A stretch of 56,873 nt of DNA, taken from assembly GCA_964463485.1 (NCBI GenBank), contig CAYXDO010000066.1, forward strand, positions 1-56,873. Reading direction: 5' to 3'. Positions within the stretch are counted from its first letter, which is position 1. Every line of letters starts with the position of its first letter. Origin of the DNA: CAYXDO01 sp964463485 (lineage in GTDB: Bacteria > Myxococcota > Kuafuiibacteriia > Kuafuiibacteriales > Kuafuiibacteriaceae). This document shows positions 41,293 through 48,762 of the stretch, piece by piece. The notes under the pieces were generated by a model. It saw nothing but the letters and a program-made list of their open reading frames with translations, was not told the origin of the DNA and ran no database searches. Position numbers and translations under genes: made by a program.

Positions 41293-43043
41293 GCTCCTCG
41301 GCCGCGCGACGTCTCGCTGCAATAGGCGCCTCCCTGCTCCTCCTCGCGCGCTCGCTCCTGTGCTCGCTCCTGGCGTGCTCGCCCGACCGCCTGAGAGTTT
41401 CGACGCACGGCGTCCCTGATGGCATCGACTGGATCGGGGTGCTCCTCGAGCATGGAGATGCGCTCGCCGGTTCGACTGGGATCTTCAGCGCGAGCTCTGG
41501 CGAGCTTCGCGAGCTCGAGAGCGACGGCAGCGCTGACTCCGCAACCGTGGTCGGATTCTCGGGCTCCGAGCTGGCCAACGTCTTCGCACCAGACCCCGCC
41601 ATACTCAGCGAGAGTCCGCTGCGCTTCGTCCGCGCGGGAGAGCCTTCCTTGACACCCGATTGGAGCTCGAGCGGGCCGCTCGTGGATGGCGCGTTCGAGC
41701 TCAACCCGTCGCCCGTCCGCAAGCTGACCGCCGGCTGGATGCCAAAAGCGTGTGACGGCTCGGGCGATCGAAGGCCGTGCGAAACGGCAGATTTCATATT
41801 CAGGGTGGCGTGCGCGGAGGAGGAGATCGGTTGCCCGGCCGTCGTCGGCCGCCGCGGGTGTGTCCTCGAGCTCGGCGCGTCGCCTTGCGGGCTGACCGAG
41901 ATCAAAGCCACGATACTCACACCGACCGATCTGTGTTTCGACGGACCCGATGGCTGCGAGCGGCTCGCGACCAATGGGTTATCGTGCAAACTCAGCGGGC
42001 CCGAGTGTCGGCTCACGCTCTCCCCGAGGTTGCCGGACCCACCGATCTTCGTCTCTGCCCGCTCGAAGCTCGCGGTCGACGAGAATCCGGACGTCCATTT
42101 CAACTCAGTCGGGAGATCCAACGAGCTCCTCTTGGTTCACCTCAGCCTGGGCGAGCTTCGAGCCATGAGCCTCGTCGACGGCAGACTCATCGTTCTGGGG
42201 CATTCGGGACGAGGATTCGCGCTCGATCCGGAGAGTCTCGAGATCCTCGAGGAGCTCGCCCTGCCGGCGGAAGTCCAGCAGATGGCCCCGGTGCCACCGG
42301 GCTTCGTCGCCACGTTCGACTCTCCCCTTCGCCTCGAGCGCTTCGACGCCAACGGCGTCCGCACCTCGAGTCGGGCGCTGGAGGGAGATGAGCAGGCCGA
42401 GGCCGTCGCCGTACTCGTCTCGGGCCGCTCCTTCTACGTGGTGGCCACTCGTCCGTACACTGCGCGAGGGGACAACTCACTCGTCTTCGAGCTCGACGCG
42501 GAGTCCCTCGAGGTGCGGCGACGGGCCGACTTTCCAACTCGGAGGGTAGTGTCGGCGGATCTCACGGCTGAGTCCATCCTGCTGGCCGACGAGGCCGCCA
42601 ACGAGGTCGTGCAGCTCGACAGGCGCAGCTTCGAAGCCGTGAGCCGTGTCTACATCGCACCCATCACCAACTGGGAGCTCGGCCAGGTGCGATATGACGC
42701 CCCATCGGATCGCTCGCTCCTCATCACGATGTCCAGTGGGTCCACGCTTCACATCATGAGCTCGTCGCAAGATCTCCGTAGGCGAGCCGTCTTCGACCCG
42801 CCGGGCCGGCCCACGGTCACCTCGGCCTGGCCCGGGGGCCCAGGCGTGCTGGTCGCCTCGCTGCCCTTCGCCGAGCGCAAGTCTCGGGCGGCCAGGCTCT
42901 CGCTCGACACCAACGAGTTCGAGACTACGTCCATCGAGCTCGGAGACGGTCCAGTGTCGAAGATCGTCGAGCTGGGAGACCAGGGCTTGGCCATGATGCT
43001 GCCGTGGGCCGGAGAGGTCATTCGCGTCGCTGCCAAGCGTTGA
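41289..43043 (+). CDS. large surface lipoprotein, propeller-like (family copy 3)
   Basis: 584 residues from GTG at 41289, overlapping the preceding small gene's stop. The signal (LAAIGASLLLLARSLLCSLLAC) has lipobox Leu-Leu-Ala-Cys. A Cys-containing middle (CDGSGDRRPCETA, GCPAVVGRRGC, ASPCGLTE) is followed by a repeat-rich half of short strands (LRAMSLVDGRLIVLGHSGRGFALDPESLEIL, SFYVVATRPY, VVSADLTAESILLADEAANEVVQLD), which is typical for a seven-bladed propeller. It resembles the proteins at 4464-5906 and 7075-8397 in layout but is longer by a Cys-rich insert. Function unknown. Confidence 0.65.
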   Translation: MSSSAARRLAAIGASLLLLARSLLCSLLACSPDRLRVSTHGVPDGIDWIGVLLEHGDALAGSTGIFSASSGELRELESDGSADSATVVGFSGSELANVFAPDPAILSESPLRFVRAGEPSLTPDWSSSGPLVDGAFELNPSPVRKLTAGWMPKACDGSGDRRPCETADFIFRVACAEEEIGCPAVVGRRGCVLELGASPCGLTEIKATILTPTDLCFDGPDGCERLATNGLSCKLSGPECRLTLSPRLPDPPIFVSARSKLAVDENPDVHFNSVGRSNELLLVHLSLGELRAMSLVDGRLIVLGHSGRGFALDPESLEILEELALPAEVQQMAPVPPGFVATFDSPLRLERFDANGVRTSSRALEGDEQAEAVAVLVSGRSFYVVATRPYTARGDNSLVFELDAESLEVRRRADFPTRRVVSADLTAESILLADEAANEVVQLDRRSFEAVSRVYIAPITNWELGQVRYDAPSDRSLLITMSSGSTLHIMSSSQDLRRRAVFDPPGRPTVTSAWPGGPGVLVASLPFAERKSRAARLSLDTNEFETTSIELGDGPVSKIVELGDQGLAMMLPWAGEVIRVAAKR

Positions 43044-43465
43044 GCGCAGGAGCCCAACGCCGAGGTGGCTCTTGGCGATGATGGTCGTAGCTCGAAGATC
43101 CTGAATCCGAGGGGGATCTTGCTTTGCTTCGAGGCACTCACGAACAGGTGGCTGCTCGTGCTTCCGACCTCGACGATCTCCGTTCCGAGAGGAAGCCGAA
43201 AGCGCTCGACGTCAGTCTGAGGGAGCGTGAGACCAACATCATCGCCACCGCGCGCGCGGCGAAGAAGACGGGGCTCTTCGTGTCCGAGGACGCATATTTC
43301 TCACCCCGTGGGAAATATGCGCGAGAATCTTTCCGCGCTGGATCTACGGGCTCGAGGTCACGTTGCCCGTGGGCGAGCGCCATCCCACCCCCCGTTCGGG
43401 CGATTACTCGGCCCTCCCACTCCGTCTCGAGCGGGTCGGACGAGCGGTTCCACCCCTTCGAGGTC
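43044..43465. other. convergent intergenic region, no gene supported
   Basis: About 420 bases between a plus-strand gene and a minus-strand gene. A plus-strand frame across it (43124-43924) is antisense to the cytochrome gene for most of its length. The only clear structure is the AT-rich hairpin at 43291-43321. Confidence 0.4.
43291..43321. terminator. 10-bp AT-rich hairpin between convergent genes
   Basis: CGCATATTTC (43291-43300), 11-base loop, GAAATATGCG (43312-43321), a perfect 10-bp inverted repeat whose A/T content is unusual for this genome. It might end transcription or be a protein-binding site. Confidence 0.4.
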
Positions 43466-44455
43466 CTAGGACGCCGGCTTCCAACCCTTCTTTCGCCACG
43501 ACGGACCGGTCACGTGCTTCGCGGGCGAAAGGGTCACCAAATATCGATAGACGCTCCGCACGTCTTCCTCGGTCATCTGAGCGAAATTCTCCCACGGCAT
43601 CTTCGAGCCCTTGTGGACCCTGCCCTGCTTTCTCAACCGATCGACGAACCGGTCCTCCGTCCAGCCGGCGATGACACCCGTCTCCGGATCGGGCGTCAGG
43701 TTCGGCACGATCAACTCGGCCGAGTCATCGGACGGATCCGGCTCCGCCATGCCTTCGCCGGAAAATTTCGCGCCGGCCGGCTTCATCGTCATCATGTCCA
43801 TCGGAGTGTGGCAACCCACGCAGAACCCAGGTCCGTTGGCGATGTACTCACCTCGGGCAACGGAAATCGTCCCCGACGCGACGTGCTGAATAGGCGGATC
43901 GTGACGTGGCAGAAACACACCTGACATTGCTTTGGCTATGATGCCCCACTCGCTCGGTCCGACTGGATTCTTCACCGCCGGGACCGACCGAAGGTACGAA
44001 ACCACCGCCGTCAGATCCTCGTCACTCATGTTTCCGACGGCGAGCGCCATGAAGGCGGCGAGCCTTCCGTCACGATCGACCCCGTGTCGGATCGAACGCG
44101 CCAACTGGCCGTCGGTGACCTTGCCAACTCCGGTATCTGGGTCGGGCGTGATGTTGGCCGGACGAAAGGTCCCGAAGGGACCCGCTTTCAACGCATAGCC
44201 CCCTCGGAGATCGTGCTTGGGGCCGAGCTTTCGCTGAGAGACGAACTCATCCGGGCCGTGACACGCCGAGCAGTGAGCCAGCGCGTTGGCGACGTACTCA
44301 CCCTGGGCGATGACTTGCGGATCCTGACTGGCTTGGATTTTCGGGAAGGGTTCTTTGGAGAAGTCTTTCTTGTAGGTTGTCTCGATATACGCGAAGCCTC
44401 CCAATAGGAGCACGACGAGGACACCGAGGACGGAAAGGAGAATCTTCTTGATCAT
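43466..44455 (-). CDS. di-haem cytochrome c, membrane-anchored
   Basis: 329 residues from the ATG at 44455 (AAGGGAACA just before it gives a ribosome site; an ATG 15 bases upstream is in frame). One N-terminal transmembrane helix (KKILLSVLGVLVVLLLGGFAYIE) then two class-I haem domains: CSACH at about residue 60-64 and CVGCH at about 220, each with a later Met (VGNMSDED, and KMPWEN) as likely axial ligand. Each domain ends with a helix. It resembles the di-haem cytochromes that pass electrons in respiratory chains or from dehydrogenases. Partners are not in view. It diverges from the TetR gene. Confidence 0.85.
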   Translation of the reverse strand: MIKKILLSVLGVLVVLLLGGFAYIETTYKKDFSKEPFPKIQASQDPQVIAQGEYVANALAHCSACHGPDEFVSQRKLGPKHDLRGGYALKAGPFGTFRPANITPDPDTGVGKVTDGQLARSIRHGVDRDGRLAAFMALAVGNMSDEDLTAVVSYLRSVPAVKNPVGPSEWGIIAKAMSGVFLPRHDPPIQHVASGTISVARGEYIANGPGFCVGCHTPMDMMTMKPAGAKFSGEGMAEPDPSDDSAELIVPNLTPDPETGVIAGWTEDRFVDRLRKQGRVHKGSKMPWENFAQMTEEDVRSVYRYLVTLSPAKHVTGPSWRKKGWKPAS

Positions 44456-44599
44456 TGTTCCCTTGCGCATTTACCCGATCGAGACAAGGGACGCAAGATT
44501 TCTCGTGCAGGAATTTCGCGCTCGGTGCGTGCCGAGCTTGGTCGAAACGCGGCTGTTTCGCGTCGCGATCAGTCCTCGATGAGTCCTTGCGCCGAGGAA

Positions 44600-44613
44600 A
44601 GTAAGCACTTACT
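44600..44613. promoter_or_regulatory. palindromic operator upstream of TetR-family gene
   Basis: AGTAAG-CA-CTTACT, a perfect 6-bp inverted repeat around a CA spacer, lies 8 bases before the ATG of the TetR-family gene at 44622. Its size and symmetry are typical of a TetR dimer site. As no Shine-Dalgarno fits between it and the ATG, the message may be leaderless. It could also control the divergent cytochrome gene. Confidence 0.6.
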
Positions 44614-44621
44614 ATCTTCCC

Positions 44622-45257
44622 ATGCGCCGCGCGTCCGAAGTGCGAAAGGTGGAGCTCACCGACGCCGCCCTGCACATCATCGCGACCAAAGGCATCGCGG
44701 CCCTGACCACGCGCAGCCTGGCAGACCAGGTCGGGCTATCGTCTGGGGCGATCTTCCGGCACTTCGCTTCGTTGGACGCCCTCTTGGATGCGGTGGTCGC
44801 TCGGGTCGAAGCTGTGCTGGAAGCTACGTACCCGCCGCTGACGCTCCCGCCGGTCGAGCGCCTCGAACGGTTCGTGGAGGCCCGGAGCTCCGCCGTCGGC
44901 AACAACCTCGGCATTCTGCGACTTGTCCTGTCCGAGCAGTTCCTGCTCGCGCTCCCGAAGAGCGGATCGACTCGACTCGCGGCCTGCGTCGCGAAGACCC
45001 GCAATTTCGTCGTCGAGTGCCTGCGCCAGGGCCAGGGCTCCGGGGAGCTCCGGGCCGATCTGCCGGTCGAGGCGCTCGCTCCCGTCGTCATGGGCACGGT
45101 CCAGATGCTGGCGCTTTCTCCCTCGAGAGCGCGGGCGCGAGCGACCGAAACGCGCGCGGTCTCGAGCACCCTCCTGGCGCTCCTGCGCGCGCCGGCGGAC
45201 GGGGGCCTCGCGCGCTCGACTCATGCGACCGCGCCCGCTCGAGGAACTTCGCCATGA
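44622..45257 (+). CDS. TetR/AcrR-family transcriptional regulator
   Basis: 211 residues. The N-terminal helix-turn-helix is clear: KVELTDAALHIIATKGIAALTTRSLADQVGLSSGAIFRHFASLDALLDAV. The ligand-binding part (residues 70-190) is helical and of usual length, with a C-terminal Thr/Ala-rich tail. It precedes the adaptor, permease and ATPase of an exporter by 40 bases on the same strand, so it most likely represses that operon and itself through the palindrome at 44600. The inducer is unknown. Confidence 0.85.
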   Translation: MRRASEVRKVELTDAALHIIATKGIAALTTRSLADQVGLSSGAIFRHFASLDALLDAVVARVEAVLEATYPPLTLPPVERLERFVEARSSAVGNNLGILRLVLSEQFLLALPKSGSTRLAACVAKTRNFVVECLRQGQGSGELRADLPVEALAPVVMGTVQMLALSPSRARARATETRAVSSTLLALLRAPADGGLARSTHATAPARGTSP

Positions 45258-45297
45258 GTCGCGCGTCGCACGTCGTCCTCGACCTCAGGTGGGCGCG

Positions 45298-46467
45298 ATG
45301 AGGCCTCTCGTCGCGTCGGTCGTCGTCGCCTTGGCGCGGCGTGGCCTCTGGCTCTTCGCGGTCGCCGCCGTCGGACTGACGGCGGCGTGGCTCAGATTCT
45401 GGTCTCCGGTGCGTGTGGACGTCGTCCGGGTCGACCGCGGGACGATCGCGGAGGAGGCCTTCGGACGTGGGACCATCGAGAGCAAACGGGAGGCCGCGGT
45501 GGGCTTCGATCTCGTTGGCCGACTCAGCGAGGTCCTCGTCGACGAAGGCACCCGTGTCACCCTGGGGCAAGAGCTCGCACGCGTCGAGACGAATCAGGCT
45601 CGAGCTGACCTGCGCTCGGCCCAAACGGGTATCGGCGCAGCCCGCGCATCCCTGGAACGGCTCGCCGTAGAAGAGGAGCGCGCGCGGGCGCTCCTTGGGA
45701 CCGCCGAACGCGAAGCGAGCCGAACTCAGGAGCTGTTCGACGCAGGCGCCGCGACCGGACAGCAACACGATGAGACGAACGACCGACTTCGAGTCGCTCG
45801 TGCCGATCTCGATCGCGTCCTCGCCCAGCGCTCCGAGGCCACGCGAGGCATCGACGTCGCGACGGGCGGAGCCGAACAGCGAAGAGTCGCGCTCGTGCGA
45901 GCTACTCTTCTCGCGCCGTTCGACGGGCTCGTGACCCGCAGGCTGCACGAGCCAGGGGACACCGTGACCGTAGGTTCCACGGTGCTACGAATCGTCGACA
46001 CGAACCGCGTGCACGTGCTCGCAGCCATGGACGAGACGGTGTTGCCCCGCCTCGCCGTGGATCAACCCAGCAATATCTTCTTCCCAGGCTCGGGCGCTGC
46101 CGTGACCGGCCGCGTCACGGGAATCTCATGGGAGGCAGACCGCCAGACTCATGAGCTCCTCGTCGAGGTCACGCCCGACAGATTGGAGCGTCGGGTGGCC
46201 ATCGGGCAGCGAGCCGACGTCCGGATCGAGCTCGGTCGAAAAGAGCACACTCTCCGAATCCCGATCCGCATGATCCATCACGACGAGGCTGGTGAGTTCG
46301 TGTACTCCGATCGAGGCGGACGGATCGGTCAAGCTCGTCCAAAGCTCGGACTCACCGGCGCAGAGATGGTCGAGGTCCTCGATGGGTTGACGGAGGGCGA
46401 GGTCGTCTTGGCCGCGCCGGGCGCTGGCGTGGCGCTGCCCGTAGGTCGCCGCTGGGCCGCGCCATGA
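45298..46467 (+). CDS. HlyD/RND-type periplasmic adaptor (membrane fusion protein)
   Basis: 389 residues. One N-terminal transmembrane helix (RGLWLFAVAAVGLTAAWLRFW) then a barrel-sandwich domain (VDRGTIAEEAFGRGTIESKREAAVGFDLVGRLSEVLV), a long coiled-coil hairpin (residues 105-200, AARASLERLAVEEERARALLG), a lipoyl-like return (ATLLAPFDGLVTRRLHEPGDTV) and beta-barrel and membrane-proximal parts. The layout fits MacA/DevB-type adaptors that work with an ABC exporter. It begins 40 bases after the TetR gene and its stop overlaps the permease start (ATGA). Confidence 0.85.
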   Translation: MRPLVASVVVALARRGLWLFAVAAVGLTAAWLRFWSPVRVDVVRVDRGTIAEEAFGRGTIESKREAAVGFDLVGRLSEVLVDEGTRVTLGQELARVETNQARADLRSAQTGIGAARASLERLAVEEERARALLGTAEREASRTQELFDAGAATGQQHDETNDRLRVARADLDRVLAQRSEATRGIDVATGGAEQRRVALVRATLLAPFDGLVTRRLHEPGDTVTVGSTVLRIVDTNRVHVLAAMDETVLPRLAVDQPSNIFFPGSGAAVTGRVTGISWEADRQTHELLVEVTPDRLERRVAIGQRADVRIELGRKEHTLRIPIRMIHHDEAGEFVYSDRGGRIGQARPKLGLTGAEMVEVLDGLTEGEVVLAAPGAGVALPVGRRWAAP

Positions 46468-47675
46468 ACCTGGCGCTCCGAGACGTTCGAAGGCACCTCG
46501 CGAGGTACGTGGGCACGGCTGCTGGCTTGGGGCTCCTCTTGAGCGTCGTCGTGGCCATGCAGGGCATCTATGCCGGGATGGTCGATGATGCGACGATCCT
46601 CACGCGCGCCATGCAGGCAGACCTATGGCTCGTTCAGGCCGAAACTCGCGGACCGTTCGCCGAGGGCTCGCGGCTCGACCCGAGCGTCGAAGCGCGGGCG
46701 GCCGCCGTGCCTGGCGTGCGCTCCGCGAGACCCTACACGTATCAACTCATTCAGCGAGAGCGCCGCGGAGCCATCATGCGCATCGCGCTCGTCGGGCTCG
46801 GGTGGCCTGACGATCCCGGGCACTCCTTGCCGCTGGTCCGCGGGCGCCCCCTCGCACAGCCCCATGGAGAGGTCATCGTCGACACTTCGCTCGGGCTTCG
46901 AATTGGAGAGACGCTCGCCCTGGCCGGCGAGCCCTACCGCGTCGTGGGCCTGACGAAAAATGCGCTCACCTCGGGTGGCGACTCAGTCGCCTTCATGAGT
47001 GCGAAAGACACCGAGCTCGTGGCCTTTGACCAGCCCGCCGAAGCCGTGCTGCTCGAGCGGCAGCGTATTGTGGAACGTCTCCGCGCCACCGACCTCGGCC
47101 GCGGGCAGCCTGGGCTCGAGGAGCTCGCGACGGACCCTCGGTGGCGCCCTCCCGCGCTCGCTGCGCCGCCGGTAGCCGCCGTACTCGTGAAGGCAGACCC
47201 GCATCGTCTCGCCGAGGTGCGAGAGGTCATCCGGAGTTGGGGCGACGTCGGTGTCTACTCACAGGCCGAGGAGGAGTCGCTGCTGCTCGGCGGCGTCGTT
47301 CAGCGGGCCCGGATGCAGATCGGACTCTTTACGATCATCCTCACGCTGACCGCCGCCGTGATCGTCATGATGGTCATGTACAACCTCACGCTCGAGAAGA
47401 CCCACGACCTCGCTGTCCTCAAGCTCATGGGTGCGCCGCGCACCCGCCTGCTCGGCATGGTCCTGCAGGAGGCGTGGCTGCTGGGAGCGCTGGGTTACTC
47501 CGTCGCGTTCGCCATCGGCGAGCTCGCGTACTCGATGTTCCCTCGCCGCGTACTCATCACCGAGACCATCTCGTGGGTGGCCCCGGTCGCGACGCTGGGC
47601 ATCGTCACCCTCGCCAGCGTCCTCGGTCTCGCGCACGTCATGCGCATCGATCCGTCGCGCGCGCTCGAGAGTTGA
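46464..47675 (+). CDS. ABC exporter permease (FtsX/MacB/DevC-like)
   Basis: 403 residues with the standard layout: N-terminal helix (VGTAAGLGLLLSVVVAMQG), a large periplasmic domain (residues 45-270) and three C-terminal helices (IGLFTIILTLTAAVIVMMVMYNL, LLGALGYSVAFAIGELAY, VAPVATLGIVTLASVLGLA). DLAVLKLMGAPRTRLLGMVLQEAW is the conserved FtsX-type cytoplasmic loop that contacts the ATPase. It works with the adaptor upstream and the ATPase downstream (1-base gap). Substrate unknown. Confidence 0.85.
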   Translation: MNLALRDVRRHLARYVGTAAGLGLLLSVVVAMQGIYAGMVDDATILTRAMQADLWLVQAETRGPFAEGSRLDPSVEARAAAVPGVRSARPYTYQLIQRERRGAIMRIALVGLGWPDDPGHSLPLVRGRPLAQPHGEVIVDTSLGLRIGETLALAGEPYRVVGLTKNALTSGGDSVAFMSAKDTELVAFDQPAEAVLLERQRIVERLRATDLGRGQPGLEELATDPRWRPPALAAPPVAAVLVKADPHRLAEVREVIRSWGDVGVYSQAEEESLLLGGVVQRARMQIGLFTIILTLTAAVIVMMVMYNLTLEKTHDLAVLKLMGAPRTRLLGMVLQEAWLLGALGYSVAFAIGELAYSMFPRRVLITETISWVAPVATLGIVTLASVLGLAHVMRIDPSRALES

Positions 47676-47676
47676 G

Positions 47677-48366
47677 ATGGAAGCCGCAGTCCGCGCCGTC
47701 GAGCTGAGTAAGACCTACGGGATGGGTCGGGCCGCGGTGACCGCCTTGGATCGCGTGAGTTTGTCGATCGCGCCCGGCACGGTCGCGGCGCTGCTCGGCC
47801 CGAGCGGCTCTGGGAAGTCCACGCTCATCAAGGCTCTCGGCTTCGTCTCGCCCGCTGACACCGGGTTGGTCTTCTTCGAAGAGCGGCTCGTCGTGAAGGA
47901 CGGCGCTCCCCTGGCCGACCTCGCATCCCTGCGGCGGCGCCACCTCGGCTTCGTGTTCCAAAAGGCCAATTTGACGTCCTTCCTCACGGCCAGAGAGAAC
48001 GTGGAGATCGCGTGCCAGTTTGGGGGCAAGGCTGACGGCCGGAGGCGTGCCCGTGAGTTGCTCGATTATCTGGAGGTCGGGGCCCGGGAGCGCTCATACC
48101 CGGAGATGCTCAGCGGCGGAGAGCAGCAGCGTGTCGCCATCGCGAGAGCGCTCGCGAACGAGCCTTCGCTGATCCTTGCAGACGAGCCCACCGCTGCCCT
48201 CGACAGCGTTCGCAGCCGAAGTGTGATGGAGTTGTTCCGCAAGGTGGCCCACGAGCGCGGAGCCGCGGTGTTGGTGGTCACCCACGACCACAGGGCGCTC
48301 GAGGTCTTCGATATTCTCTACGAGATGGAGGATGGGCGCATCCGACCCTACCGACACGAAGATTGA
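47677..48366 (+). CDS. ABC exporter ATPase (MacB/LolD/DevA-like)
   Basis: 229 residues from ATG at 47677. Walker A GPSGSGKST, Q-loop VFQKANLTSF, signature LSGGEQQRVAIARAL, Walker B LILADEPTAALD, and the H-loop THDHRAL are all present. Length and motif order match the LolD/MacB family. With the adaptor and the permease it forms a three-gene DevBCA/MacAB-like exporter controlled by the TetR upstream. It is the last gene of the operon. Confidence 0.9.
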   Translation: MEAAVRAVELSKTYGMGRAAVTALDRVSLSIAPGTVAALLGPSGSGKSTLIKALGFVSPADTGLVFFEERLVVKDGAPLADLASLRRRHLGFVFQKANLTSFLTARENVEIACQFGGKADGRRRARELLDYLEVGARERSYPEMLSGGEQQRVAIARALANEPSLILADEPTAALDSVRSRSVMELFRKVAHERGAAVLVVTHDHRALEVFDILYEMEDGRIRPYRHED

Positions 48367-48762
48367 ACGGGAAATTCGCGTCGGTCCGAGCCCCGAAAGC
48401 TCGCACTACCCGTCGCCTTGGTGCGGGGGCATTTGGGCCCCGCTCCCTCGGTGGAGCGCGTGGATCCGCAAGCCGGTCTGACAGGTTCGTACGAAATTCG
48501 AAGTTGCCTCGAGCTCGACGGCCACGTGACTTGCTCTGAGTTCGGGCGACCGGCGTTTTCGCCAGGAAGGGTCGTTGGATCGTTCGGATCATTTTGCTCG
48601 GCGTCAGCCCGTGCTCATTCCATCATCTGCGTACTCTCTTCGGCTCGGTGATCTCTGTGGTTTCTCCTGTGGTCACGAGCTTGCGGGGACCTGTACCTGT
48701 ACTTATCAGCGGCGCCCGCGGCGACCGCTCAGTCCGTGCGCACCCACCCGACGGACCGACCC
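48367..48762. other. convergent intergenic region with repeat copy C
   Basis: About 400 bases without a supported gene. It contains GCGGGGGC, loop ATTTGG, GCCCCGC (48423-48443, one bulge) as a weak terminator candidate for the exporter operon, TTCGTACGAA (a 10-bp palindrome at 48486-48495) and the degenerate third copy of the CTCTGTGG-type repeat at 48624-48662. Confidence 0.4.
48624..48662. repeat. dispersed CTCTGTGG-type repeat, degenerate copy C
   Basis: CTGCGTACTCTCTTCGG, then CTCGGTGATCTCTGTGG, corresponds to the right arm of copy B with a few changes and a short deletion. The left arm is missing. Confidence 0.55.

Noticed and set aside
43124..43924. Plus-strand 266-codon frame
   Set aside because: Most of it is antisense to the di-haem cytochrome, and the remainder has no family features.
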